From contig CM075675.1 in the NCBI GenBank assembly GCA_037962975.1, positions 27,344,501 to 27,408,500 of the forward strand: a stretch of 64,000 nt of DNA. Reading direction: 5' to 3'. Source of the DNA: Clitoria ternatea (lineage: Eukaryota; Streptophyta; Magnoliopsida; Fabales; Fabaceae). Positions within the stretch are counted from its first letter, which is position 1; the number at the start of each line of letters is the position of its first letter. This document shows, in pieces, positions 38,001 to 48,829 of the stretch. Position numbers and translations under genes: made by a program. The notes under the pieces were generated by a model. The model worked only from the letters and a program-made list of their open reading frames with translations, had not been told where the DNA came from and searched no databases.

Positions 38001-39271
38001 TCTGTGTGAAAATTAAAGGAAGTCTTTTTACCAAATACGAAAGAGAGAATGGAAAATGAAGCAAACAAAATCCATGGAACTACATGTATGAAAAGATACA
38101 GTGATAACCACAAAAAGGTCTTTGATCTCTTAAAATGCAAACATAACCAAATTGCCATGGAAATTCAGAACTAATTTTTGTGCATAAAATACATTTTGTG
38201 CACAGAACCAGCTTCCATTCTCATTCTTCCAGATTCTTGCCCATTAATGCAATCCTTTCACTTTCCACATCTACAACCAGCACACATCTTATGAAAACTG
38301 TAAGCCAAAAACGCATTTCTCTTCTGTTGATTTCAGTCAGCTTTACAACCAGCATCACCGACATAACCCAACACTTCATAAAACCAATTTAAACATAATA
38401 ATACAAACAAAATTAGAGAAAGATTAAAACCATGTTTCCTGTGGTGAATATAGTTACAAGTTCTTATGCACATAAATCAAAGCATGACCCTACATATGAA
38501 ATGTCAATACCTTGGCTTAGCATTTGACTTTTTAGCTGATTGACCATACAGTTGAATAGCCGACAAGTAAGGAACATAATACTGTACAACAGATTGCCCT
38601 TGATCAAGTAACAAGGGAACTCCTGCTCCATATGCACTCCACTCCTTAAATGATTCCCAGAGATCATTCAGAGCAAAGTAAGATTGATACTCCACATCAC
38701 AAGTCTTCCATCCTCTCATTGTTGTCTACACAAACAACACAATAAAAACAAATCCTAAATAATCAAGCTGGATGATAAAGAAGTGAAATTCATCAATCTT
38801 ATGCCTCTAAGCTAGTAAGAAAATCCCGTAAGAATTAACATTCTATCAACACTTACACACTGAAAAACAGACCAAAAACATTAAATGGGGGTTTGTTGTA
38901 CCCTCCAAGTCCAAAAAAGCACAAAATCAGCATTCGAAATTTAACTCATTTGTATAATTAAATCATAAAGGACATGTGAGATCAACCTTAGAGAAATACT
39001 GCGCTGGGACTAAAGGTGTTGTTGATTCCAGGAACCTGTCAATGTTACTGGCAGGCTCAACAGAAGAACTTAAAGAGTATGAAGATTCATTGGAATTTCC
39101 ATTCTCAGGAGTAACAACTAGGCTCTTTGAAACAGAATCTGTACTCTCAGCTTCACCTCTCTTGTCTCTCTGAGCTTGTTTACGCTGATTCTGATTCTTC
39201 CTTGCCTTCACCGGAATGTAAAACCGATCCTCACCACGGACACCACCGAATTGCAGAGCAGTCCCCAGCAT
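35027..39271 (-). CDS. DUF789 family protein, 6 exons
   Basis: Member of a plant-wide family of unknown function. Coding exons in transcript order: 39271-38987, 38725-38511, 37570-37282, 37200-37115, 37043-36952, 35280-35027. GT/AG junctions keep frame and give 406 aa. Domain landmarks: NIDRFLESTTPLVPAQYFSK, then YFALNDLWESFKEWSAYGAG, VVQYYVPYLSAIQLYG, an acidic Ser/Asp insert (about residues 167-230), DPPYSREPLTDKILDLAHHY, PASWMSVAWYPIYRIPTGP and the C-terminal FVSHGSGTYHR. The N-terminus is basic and polar without a transit peptide. Intron 5 is long (1671 bp). No catalytic residues are known for the family, so I assign no role. The gene looks intact. Confidence 0.9.
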
Positions 39272-40251
39272 TTTCCAACACTATCAACAAAGTAACTTCT
39301 CCCTTGTTTGGTTACCGAGAAAAAGAAGGAAAATATGGTAAAAAAACACAACAAAAAGACAAGACCCAGATTCAAAAATCTTATCTTTCTTAAATTTTCC
39401 AATGGAGACGAACAAAACAAAGAAAAATCAGAACTGAGTCAACTTGTTCTAGCCTCAAAACTCTTCACACAAACGAAAAACAAAAAAGAAGAAAATGTTA
39501 TGAGTAAACAGAGGATCAATAACAAGGGAGTTTTCTCGGGGATTCTCACAACCAAACACCAATTTCGAATTTGAGAAACAATCTCAGAGAGGTAATGATG
39601 AGATTCTTGAGATTAAAGAAAAGTAAGAAGAGAATTTGGGAGAGTTGGCGTTAAGAAAAAGGGGATCAAACAAAGGAAGAGTGTGACGCCGAGAATGTGT
39701 GAAAGAGAAGAGAAGAAAGAGTGCGTTGATTGATTGGGTGAGGGAAAGTGAAAGAATCTGAAGGAATATATGCTTCAACAAGTAATGAGCAGAGAGAAAA
39801 AGGGAAAAAATGCTTCTTCTTCTGTCACACTGTTTTCAGGAACAGAGAGAAGAATGAATGAATGAATGTATAGAAATATTGGTGCTACTTTAGGGGAGAA
39901 TATCATGTTTCTATTTAGCCTTTGGCTTTGGTGGGGTTAGGAGCATGATTATCGTGGGAAATTTTTTATTAATAAAAACACTTTGGATATGTCTACTGAA
40001 TTAGTTGGGAGATAGGTGCTAACTCGTATTAGCATTTTGCTTGTAGATTAATACTTTCCTTAATTATTTTTAATTAAATGTATTCTTAACAATTTTTCCA
40101 TGTTCATGTTAGAAACTGTCCCCGAGACATACTGTTTAGGGAATTAAAAATGAATTTTTAATTAACTATTATGTTAAAATTACGACATTAATATTTTTTT
40201 GAAATTATTTAACTAATATGCCTAGAGTATTTATTAACATTTTTCTATTTT
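39272..40251. other. Upstream region of the DUF789 gene
   Basis: Contains the 5'UTR and promoter of the minus-strand DUF789 gene. The 39590-39900 stretch is purine-rich on the + strand (pyrimidine-rich on the gene strand), typical of a plant 5' leader. No other gene seen. Confidence 0.5.
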
Positions 40252-40256
40252 GGGAG

Positions 40257-41152
40257 TGATCCGGTCCTAACACCGGCCCCCAAGAGCATGGCTTCAATGC
40301 CTTGCCAGATCAGCATTTGGAATAAAGAGAAGTACTCTTCAAATACACTACAAATACTATACGGAGTGCATACCGCCAGGGCAAGTAACACCGCCAAGGT
40401 TCATGACGCCGCCCAGGCACGTTACCCCGCCAAGGAATGTAACTCCGTCCAGGCATGTTACTCCGTCAAGGAATGTAACCTCGCCAAAGTTGTTACTCCG
40501 CCAAGCCATAGGCTCAACTCAGGCGGAATACTGAATTTCCCACACTGCGTAGCGAGCCCATACTCACAACCCCGGCACGAGATTGACTCTGTCTTGAGAG
40601 GTTAATAATGGGAATCACGCTGTCACGCATAAAGGGAAATAACAATAAAATATTAAAGCACTAACGCTTTCCAGACAAGTTGTGATACCTACTACAATAA
40701 TGGTGCTAGTAAACGGCGCAGGGACCCACTACCTTTTCAGCATTATGCCTGGAGACAAGGAGCGGGTCCTACCAATAATGCAGCACCCGTGACAGGTATG
40801 TAAACCTCTCTTGAAAAGGTATAAGGGATCTTTTTTCCCATTCTCTGAACCTTACACTCTATTACTTGCATAATCTTCTCTGATTATCTTTCTAAGTCTC
40901 TAAGTATTCTGAGATACTGACTTGAGCGTCGGAGAACGATTGCAGGTACCATCCCCAATTGGGTCAAGGCAAATCAGATCCCGTCAGGCGGACTGTGACA
41001 CCGCCCCGCAGTACATTACACTCCGCCTCAACATACGAAGACTCTTTGTATTTACATTTATACATACATTGCTTTGTATCAAAACACACTTATATGTATA
41101 TTTTGAGTTGTTCTACAAGCACACTTCTACACCCCCTGTAAAGAACAGTTCA
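40257..41152 (+). repeat. 5' LTR
   Basis: Starts TGATCCGGTCC, ends AAGAACAGTTCA. It holds CCGCCAAGGAATGTAAC-like imperfect short repeats (40375-40520) and a TATA-like TATAAGGG at 40820-40827 that could be the LTR core promoter. Frames inside the LTR are not genes. Confidence 0.95.
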
Positions 41153-41171
41153 TTGGCACGCCCGGTGGGAC
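41153..41171 (+). other. Primer binding site
   Basis: TTGGCACGCCCGGTGGGAC follows the 5' LTR directly; the TGGCACGCCCGGTGGGAC form is usual for plant Ty3/gypsy elements. The tRNA species was not identified. Confidence 0.75.
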
Positions 41172-41216
41172 CTGTAAACTAGGTAATCCCACAATCTTGA
41201 TCAATCTTCATCATCA

Positions 41217-44200
41217 ATGGAGAGACAAGGACCAGAGATGCAGAACGAGGATTCTCCTCCACGCAATCCCAGACGTCTTAACTTCGATGATGGTGCTCCG
41301 AAAAAAGCAACGCAAGCTGATTCTCTAGATCCGAGAGATGACATGATTCGAATCTTGAGAGAAGAACTTGCAGAACTTCGTCGTGAAAAAGCAAACCCAG
41401 TGCATGAGAAAGCTGGTCCCGCAAGACAACCACATCATGAATCACACGTGCAGGAGGAATCAAGTACTCCTCACTACTCTCGTATTCCTACATACATGGA
41501 GGAGCAACGAAGCCTCCCACTGGTGAATGCTCAGCATCAAGAAGGAAGGAGAGCAGGCTCAAACGCATCCCCCTCAGGATATAAGATGAGCATCCCATTT
41601 TCCAAAAGGCTCATGAATGTACATGTACCCAGACACTTGCAAACCATGCAGCCCATTTCTATAGGGAAATATACTGGGGAAACAGATCCCTCTAAGCATT
41701 TAGATGCTTATATCTATGAGGCCATGTTTCTAGGAGCTGAGGAGGACATCATGTGCAGAATGTTTCCCAGAACTCTTACAGGTGAAGCTCTTAGCTGGTT
41801 CAAGAGCTTACCTTCAGGTTCCATTGATTCGTGGGAGGAGCTGGCCTCAGCTTTTGGAAGCCACGTCGTGATCTCCAGGGATGCACCTAGAACCTCTCAT
41901 ACCTTGGCTCAGATCAAACAAGGCGACAAAGAATCTCTGAAGGATTTCCTTAAGAGATTTTATAAAGAGGCGGCCATGGTCCCTGATCTGACTGAGGCAA
42001 TCCAGTTGCATATTCTCATAGAAGCTATGCAACCAAAGTCACCTTTCGCTTTATCTTTGGCAAAGGGACCTCCAACTACGATGGAGGAATTTCGCAGGAA
42101 GGCATCTAAGTACGTGGGTATTGAGATGCATCTGGAAGCCACTGCATCTCGCAGCAAACCACTCCCTGCAACTCCATCCCAAGACAAAGGGAAAGATAAA
42201 TTGTTGAAGAATGACAAATCCAACCAAAGAGACAAAGTAGGGAACCAACCTTTTAAACAGCAAGACAGACGCGTGTTCAATTTTGCTCACTATGCACCAC
42301 TGAACACAACCTGCGAGCAAATCTTGCGTGAGATAGGATGGACCACCCTCAATGTTTATGGAATTCAACGTCCACCCCCAATCAGGCGCGGTGGAAACCC
42401 AAGGAAATATTGTGAATTCCATGAATCAGTTGGCCACACCACGGAAGAATGCAAGCAACTCAAAAATACTATTGAGGTGCTCATTCGAGAAGGTAAACTG
42501 AAACATTACCTGTTCAAAGGCAAATCTCATGATGAGCCTGAGAAGTTTGAAAAACGACATCGTGATCGCTCTCCGGATCCTGATAGTACTCGGGAACCAA
42601 AGCGTACGGCGGTGTCAGAGAAACAAAAAGGCATTGTTTTGGAGTCCGCCCAACGAGAACCGAGCCCTGAACCTAGGTCGCGAGGTAAAAGGCAGGTGGT
42701 GGACATGATTGCTGGAGGCTTCGCAGGAGGCGGACCCTCAAACAACGCCCGGAAAAATCATCATCGTATGATCTTATCTGTGCAGGGCAAGAACAAAGAA
42801 TATCGCCCATTCAGGGACGGAGTTCAGACTCCGCCTATAACTTTCACAGATGATGATTTTGGCCCAACCATCCCTGAGGGAGATGATGCAGTAGTGATCA
42901 TTGCGGTGATCGCTAATATGGATGTAAAACGCATCCTTGTTGACCAGGGAAGTTCCTGCGACGTTATTTTTTATGACTGTTTTAAACGCATGGGACTGAC
43001 TGACGCTGATTTGCAGCCTTACACACAGGACCTCACAGCCTTTAATGGCGCCAAACAGCCTACTAAAGGCTACTTGGATACAAGGATTACCTTCGATGGT
43101 GAACCTGGAGCAAGGACTGTGAAATCCAGGGTCCTCGTCATTGATGTTAAATCCCCATACAATGGCATCATTGGGCGGCCTACTCTAAATGCCATGGAAG
43201 CCATCGTTTCAACCCCCCACTTGTTAATCAAGTTCATTGATAAAGATAATCAAGTCTCATCCGTCAGGGGTGACCAGGAGATGGCTCGTTACTGTTACAA
43301 TTTAAGTCTTAACATGGTGAAGCTTGAAACCATGTCTAAGAAAAGGAAATTGAATGAAGGAAACAGTGCGGCGGCATCCGTCAACTTGGTGGATCTTGAT
43401 CCCAGGGCGGAGTCTTCTATAGACCCACTGAACCCTTTGAAACCAACTCCTGAAGGTGGCTCCAAGTCTATTGTTTTGGGCAGCACCCCGGAGCAAATAA
43501 CTAACATTAATGACAAGCTGGAGCCTAACATGGAAGCGAGACTGATTGCACTCCTCCATGAATATAAGGAGATTTTTGCCTGGACAGCCGCAGACATGCC
43601 TGGTATGGATCCTAACTTCTGTTGCCACCGCCTGGCGGTGTATCCTGAAACTAAGCCAGTGGCACAAAAGAAACGGCGTATGGGTCCTGCTAAGCAAAAT
43701 GCTGCTTGCGAACAAACCGAAGAGCTCCTTAAGGCGGGGTTCATCAGGGAACTCCGTTACTCTTCTTGGCTGTCCAACGTGGTTATGGTGCAGAAAGCCA
43801 ATGGCAAATGGCGCATGTGCATAGACTACGTTGATTTGAATAAATGTTGTCCCAAAGATCCTTATCCTCTCCCCAACATTGACAGGCTGGTTGACGATTC
43901 ATCAGGATACAAGTATCTATCCTTCATGGATGCTTACTCCGGATACAACCAAATTCCAATGTGCGAGGATGATCAGGAGAAAACAGCATTTATCAACGAC
44001 AGAGGGGTCTTTTGCTACAATGTCATGCCATTTGGGCTGAAGAACGCTGGGGCCACCTACCAGCGCATGATCAACAAAGTCTTTGAGGGCATGCACACAA
44101 AGCTGGTGGAGGTTTATATTGATGACATTATCGCCAAAACCCCAGAAGGAGGAGACCATGTTGAAGACTTACGCCTCATTTTTCAACGCCTACGGCAATA

Positions 44201-46664
44201 CAACATGAGACTCAACCCACTAAAATGTACATTTGCTGTGCCTGGGGGGAGATTTTTGGGTTTCATGTTAACGCAAAGAGGCATAGAAGCTAATCCTGAC
44301 AAGTGTCGTGTGATACAAGAGTTGCAGAGCCCCAAAACATTGAAAGAGGTACAATCCCTCAATGGCAAAATCGCTGCTCTAGCACGATTCATGCCAAAAA
44401 TGGCTCATCGCTCTCTCCCCTTGTACAAGATGCTGAAGAAGGATAAAAAATTCAATTGGGGCCCAGAGCAAGAGGCGGCCTTCCAGAGCTTGAAAAATGT
44501 CTTAGCCAGCCCTCCAATCCTGGTAAAACCAAGCCCAGGTGAGCAACTCATCGTTTATTTGTCTGTTTCAGATGAAGCGCTGGCAGTGGCACTGGTCAAA
44601 GAAACAGTCGAAGGCCAACGACCGGTATACTTCACTGGTAAAACATTGCATGGTGCAGAGTGCCGCTATCAGAAGATTGAAAAGGCAGCACTTGCAGTTG
44701 TTTGGGCCTCACGACGTCTAAGACCATATTTCCATGCACATCCCATCCTGATTCGTACAGACTTACCACTCCGTACTATATTGTTCAAGCCAGACTTGGC
44801 AGGAAGGATGATCAAATGGGCCATAGAACTCTCTGAATTCGACATATCCTACGAACCAAGAACTGCTATCAAGGCACAAGTCCTAGCAGATTTCGTAGTT
44901 GAATTAACAGGCTCTAGCCCAGATGCAGATCATTCACACTGGACAGTATACGTCGATGGGTCTTCAAACAGCAAAGGATGTGGGGCAGGAATCGTTGTAG
45001 AAAGTGATGACGGGGTACATCTTGAAATTTCATTGCACTTTACCTTCACTACGTCTAACAATCAGGCGGAGTACGAAGCCTGTTTAGCCGGACTCAGAGC
45101 AGCACAAGATATTGGGGCCAAAACTGTCACCCTATGCAGTGATTCTCAACTAGTCATCTCACAAATTCTTGGTGAGTATCAGGCTAAAGAACCTCTACTG
45201 CAACAATATCTAGACTGCGTCAATGAGTTGAAACAGCGCTTCGATGAAGTAACTTTCAAGCATGTACCTCGCGAAGAAAATACGCGTGCTGATATCCTGT
45301 CCAGATTAGCCAGCACAAAGAAGGCGGGGTGTACAACCACGGTCGTACAGAGTACTCTGGCCGAGCCAAGTATATCCCTTCCCTCTTCAATTCATATGAT
45401 TAAAAGCCGCCCCGTTGATGATAACTCCTGGGTAACACCAATAGTTCGTTATCTTGTTAATGGACAATTACCCACGGATGATCTTGAGCGAAAGAAGCTA
45501 AGGAGGGAGGCACCCTATTATACGCTCCTAGATGGGCAGCTATACCGCCGAGGAATTTCTGTCCCATACTTAATTTGCATAAATGAAAACGAGGTGCAAG
45601 CTGTTTTGGAAGAAGTCCATGAAGGGCAGTGTGGACATCATCCAGGGGCACGAAGTCTAGTGAGAAAAATCCTCAGGGCGGGGTATTGGTGGCCCACTAT
45701 GAAGCAAGACACTGCCTCATATGTTCAAAAATGCGATCAATGTCAACGATTCGCAAATTTTCACCATACCCCAGCTGAGGAAATGTCATCATCAGTGACA
45801 CCCTGGCCTTTCTATCAATGGGGTATGGATATTCTAGGTCCATTCCCAACTGCGCCCGGCGGTATCAAATACCTGATAGTTGGTGTTGATTATTTCACCA
45901 AATGGATTGAGGCAGAGGCAGTGGTGCACATAACGTCAGCCAGGACTCGAAGATTCGTCTATGAGAATATCATTGCACGTTTCGGAGTCCCCGAACGCAT
46001 AGTCACTGATAATGGCACCCAGTTCACAGATCGCAAGTTCACTGAACTCTTAGAAAATCTCAGCATCACGCAGATTTTCTCTTCTGTGGAACACCCTCAA
46101 ACCAATGGACAAGCTGAGGTCGCCAACAGAGAAATCTTGAAGGGCCTCAAAAAACGCCTTGGTGAGGCAAAGGGAGACTGGGCAAATCAGTTATGCCACG
46201 TTTTATGGGCATATAGAACCACCCCACACTCCACTACGAATGAATCTCCATATCGGCTGACATATGGAGTCGAGGCGGTCATTCCCATTGAATTAACAGC
46301 CCCCTCAGCTCGAGTCCTCTATTTCAATGAGGAAGCCAATCAACAGAACCTCGCACATGAATTGGAGGTTTTGGCAGAGTTGAGAGAGGAAGCCTTTGTG
46401 AGAGATCAAGCTGTCAAAGCAAAGGCCGCCAAACGGTATAACGCACGCATGTGTGAACGTCGTTTCAAAGAGGGAGATTTGGTCCTGAGAAGGGCCAACA
46501 TTGGCAACAAATTTGCGCACCAAGGCAAGTTGGCACCAAATTGGGAAGGTCCATACCGAGTCACCGAGGTCTTGGGCAAGGGTACATACCGCCTAGAGAA
46601 CTTGGATGGCACTCCGGTCAGAAATAAATGGAACATTTTGAATTTACGCATATATTACAGTTAG
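41217..46664 (+). CDS. Gag-pol polyprotein, 1815 aa, single open frame
   Basis: Encodes the structural protein and enzymes for retrotransposition. In order: Gag domain (about residues 145-310, with FPRTLTGEALSWF); a variant zinc knuckle CEFHESVGHTTEEC near 399; aspartic protease VDQGSSCDVIF near 576, where the usual DTG/DSG reads DQG; reverse transcriptase about 840-1030 with YIDDI near 967; gypsy RNase H about 1130-1240; second, archaeal-type RNase H starting YVDGSSNSKG near 1245; integrase with an HHCC zinc finger near 1465-1510 and DDE residues in WGMDILGP, DNGTQF and NGQAEVANRE (about 1535-1635). No frameshift or stop. The start at 41217 is 64 bases after the LTR. Whether DQG is active is uncertain, though related plant elements vary here. 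Confidence 0.95.
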   Translation: MERQGPEMQNEDSPPRNPRRLNFDDGAPKKATQADSLDPRDDMIRILREELAELRREKANPVHEKAGPARQPHHESHVQEESSTPHYSRIPTYMEEQRSLPLVNAQHQEGRRAGSNASPSGYKMSIPFSKRLMNVHVPRHLQTMQPISIGKYTGETDPSKHLDAYIYEAMFLGAEEDIMCRMFPRTLTGEALSWFKSLPSGSIDSWEELASAFGSHVVISRDAPRTSHTLAQIKQGDKESLKDFLKRFYKEAAMVPDLTEAIQLHILIEAMQPKSPFALSLAKGPPTTMEEFRRKASKYVGIEMHLEATASRSKPLPATPSQDKGKDKLLKNDKSNQRDKVGNQPFKQQDRRVFNFAHYAPLNTTCEQILREIGWTTLNVYGIQRPPPIRRGGNPRKYCEFHESVGHTTEECKQLKNTIEVLIREGKLKHYLFKGKSHDEPEKFEKRHRDRSPDPDSTREPKRTAVSEKQKGIVLESAQREPSPEPRSRGKRQVVDMIAGGFAGGGPSNNARKNHHRMILSVQGKNKEYRPFRDGVQTPPITFTDDDFGPTIPEGDDAVVIIAVIANMDVKRILVDQGSSCDVIFYDCFKRMGLTDADLQPYTQDLTAFNGAKQPTKGYLDTRITFDGEPGARTVKSRVLVIDVKSPYNGIIGRPTLNAMEAIVSTPHLLIKFIDKDNQVSSVRGDQEMARYCYNLSLNMVKLETMSKKRKLNEGNSAAASVNLVDLDPRAESSIDPLNPLKPTPEGGSKSIVLGSTPEQITNINDKLEPNMEARLIALLHEYKEIFAWTAADMPGMDPNFCCHRLAVYPETKPVAQKKRRMGPAKQNAACEQTEELLKAGFIRELRYSSWLSNVVMVQKANGKWRMCIDYVDLNKCCPKDPYPLPNIDRLVDDSSGYKYLSFMDAYSGYNQIPMCEDDQEKTAFINDRGVFCYNVMPFGLKNAGATYQRMINKVFEGMHTKLVEVYIDDIIAKTPEGGDHVEDLRLIFQRLRQYNMRLNPLKCTFAVPGGRFLGFMLTQRGIEANPDKCRVIQELQSPKTLKEVQSLNGKIAALARFMPKMAHRSLPLYKMLKKDKKFNWGPEQEAAFQSLKNVLASPPILVKPSPGEQLIVYLSVSDEALAVALVKETVEGQRPVYFTGKTLHGAECRYQKIEKAALAVVWASRRLRPYFHAHPILIRTDLPLRTILFKPDLAGRMIKWAIELSEFDISYEPRTAIKAQVLADFVVELTGSSPDADHSHWTVYVDGSSNSKGCGAGIVVESDDGVHLEISLHFTFTTSNNQAEYEACLAGLRAAQDIGAKTVTLCSDSQLVISQILGEYQAKEPLLQQYLDCVNELKQRFDEVTFKHVPREENTRADILSRLASTKKAGCTTTVVQSTLAEPSISLPSSIHMIKSRPVDDNSWVTPIVRYLVNGQLPTDDLERKKLRREAPYYTLLDGQLYRRGISVPYLICINENEVQAVLEEVHEGQCGHHPGARSLVRKILRAGYWWPTMKQDTASYVQKCDQCQRFANFHHTPAEEMSSSVTPWPFYQWGMDILGPFPTAPGGIKYLIVGVDYFTKWIEAEAVVHITSARTRRFVYENIIARFGVPERIVTDNGTQFTDRKFTELLENLSITQIFSSVEHPQTNGQAEVANREILKGLKKRLGEAKGDWANQLCHVLWAYRTTPHSTTNESPYRLTYGVEAVIPIELTAPSARVLYFNEEANQQNLAHELEVLAELREEAFVRDQAVKAKAAKRYNARMCERRFKEGDLVLRRANIGNKFAHQGKLAPNWEGPYRVTEVLGKGTYRLENLDGTPVRNKWNILNLRIYYS

Positions 46665-46970
46665 TTGGGTAATACGGTATGATCTTTTCTTCCTAACTCA
46701 AGGATCCTCCTCTGTATGCTTTCCTTGAAAAGGTTTCGAAAAGATATCTCCCAACTCAATCTTTTATGTAATTCCATTCTCAATGAAATGCCTTCCTGCA
46801 TTTAATCTTCACTCTAACTCTGAATTGATTATCCATGGCAGAATTTATTCCCATGCAGATAAAACGACTCTAAAATTGAAGCACAAACGCATAACTCTTT
46901 ATTCCATAAAGATCAACCAACATGCAACGCCGCTTCACAAACGGAGTCAACAAAAACTCCTTGGGGGATT

Positions 46971-47610
46971 GGTGTCTCAGCTATATGCTGCACCATGCCG
47001 ACCCTAAGGTACAGAAAACTCCTTGGGGGGAAAAGATTGGTGTCTCAGCTATATGCTGCACCATACCGACCCTAAGGTACAGAAAACTCCTTGGGGGGAA
47101 AGGATTGGTGTCTCAGCTATATGCTGCACCATACCGACCCTAAGGTACAGAAAACTCCTTGGGGGGAAAGGATTGGTGTCTCAGCTATATGCTGCACCAT
47201 ACCGACCCCAAGGTCCTGCAGGCCGCCTATGGAAAGAACTAGTGTCACAGCTATATGCTGCACTAATTCACCCCCAAGGTCCTGCAGGCTTCTTGTGGGA
47301 AGAGCTGGTGTCTCAGCTATATGCTGCACCACGCTAACCCCAACCAATTTCTTGCAGGTTGAATTGGTGTCACAGCTGTATGCTGCACCATACCGCCTCG
47401 AAGGTTTAACCAAATTCTTGCAGGATGAATTGGTGTCACAGCTATATGCTGCACCATACCGCCTCGAAGGTTTAACCAATTTCTTGTAGGTTGAATTGGT
47501 GTCACAGCTATATGCTGCACCATACCGCCTCGAAGGTTTAACCAAATTCTTGCAGGATGAATTGGTGTCACAGCTATATGCTGCACCATACCGCCTCGAA
47601 GGAGTCGCAC
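46971..47610 (+). repeat. Tandem array of about 68-bp units with CAGCTATATGCTGCACCA
   Basis: Around ten units share GGTGTCTCAGCTATATGCTG or the variant GGTGTCACAGCTATATGCTG. The first four are nearly identical at 68 bp; later ones diverge into CGCCTCGAAGGTTTAACCAA types. TATATGCTGCA with CAGCTATA forms short inverted pieces. All frames through the array are repeat by-products. Confidence 0.9.
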
Positions 47611-47744
47611 TCCAATCAAAATGCAAAAGGATGAACATTCCATCCAAAACTTGACTCTGCTTAACTCCCAACGTTTTACGGAGTACATGAGAAACAAACT
47701 CAAGCACTACCCAACAAGTTCAAGTAAGTTCAACACTTGTAAAA

Positions 47745-48640
47745 TTGTGCTTCATTGAAATTCCTAAGGGGCAACTCCGCCTCCTTACGGAATACAACTT
47801 CATTGAAATTCCTAAGGGGCAACTCCGCCTCCTTACGGAATACAATTTCATTGAAATTCCTAAGGGGCTACTCCGCCTCCTTACGGAATACTATTTCATT
47901 GAAATTCCTAAGGGGCTACTCCGCCTTCTTACGGAATCTATTCATGGAAATTCCTAAGACGCCACGCCGCCTTCTTACGGAATCCATTTCATTGAAATTC
48001 CTAAGAGGCCACGCCGCCTCCTTACGGAATCCAATTCCCTTTAAATTCCTAAGAGGCCACTCCGCCTTCTTACGGAATCCATTTCATTGAAATTCCTAAG
48101 AGGCCACGCCGCCTCCTTACGGAATCCAATTCCCTTTAAATTCCTAAGAGGCCACTCCGCCTTCTTACGGAATACTATTTCATTGAAATTCCTAAGGGGC
48201 TACTCCGCCTTCTTACGGAATCTATTCATGGAAATTCCTAAGACGCCACGCCGCCTTCTTACGGAATCCATTTCATTGAAATTCCTAAGAGGCCACGCCG
48301 CCTCCTTACGGAATCCAATTCCCTTTAAATTCCTAAGAGGCCACTCCGCCTTCTTACGGAATCTATTTCATTGAAATTCCTAAGAGGCCACGCCGCCTTC
48401 TTACGGAATCCATTTCATTAAAATTCCTAAGAGGCCACTCCGCCTTCTTACGGAATCTATTCCTTGGAAATTCCTAAGAGGCTACCACGCCTCACTATTA
48501 AAATCATTTCAACGAAATTCCCACGAGGTTACTACGCCTCACTGTTGAAATTACTTCAGTTAAATTCTCAAAAAGGCCATTCCGCCTCGTTATACTTAGT
48601 CATATTTCATTAAGTCCTCAGATAAATATTCCGCCTTCTC
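47745..48640 (+). repeat. Tandem array of about 48-bp units with CTTACGGAAT
   Basis: Roughly eighteen units of the form TTCATTGAAATTCCTAAG followed by CCGCCTCCTTACGGAAT. There is a higher-order repeat: the block beginning ATTCATGGAAATTCCTAAGA at 47939 recurs at about 48228, 289 bp later. The last units decay toward 48640. Open frames here are not genes. Confidence 0.9.
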
Positions 48641-48829
48641 AATATCATTATACAAGGCATAAATACGACGGACTTAAACACTACATCTATGAGCAAGTAT
48701 ACATTTGCAGGAAATATACTTCATTAATATTGTCAAGGATTGATAAAAGTCCAGAGCCTATCCTGGAACAAGGCAATATTAACAAAATTCAAAAAATAAA
48801 AGCTGGCGAAAGGTTTCAGGAGCTGGTCT

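Noticed and set aside
40288..41182. Open frames of 60-105 aa in the LTRs (repeated at 52271-53150)
   Set aside because: They lie wholly within the LTRs, contain no known domain and are duplicated only because the LTRs are.
42051..43744. Long minus-strand frames opposite gag-pol
   Set aside because: Shadows of the intact gag-pol frame with no domain of their own.
47023..48374. Overlapping open frames of 70-196 aa on both strands in the repeat arrays
   Set aside because: They follow unit lengths that happen to stay in frame; the encoded peptides are just the tandem repeat translated and no domain is present.
46971..48640. CRISPR array
   Set aside because: Repeat and spacer are not separated; units are contiguous tandem repeats inside a plant retrotransposon.
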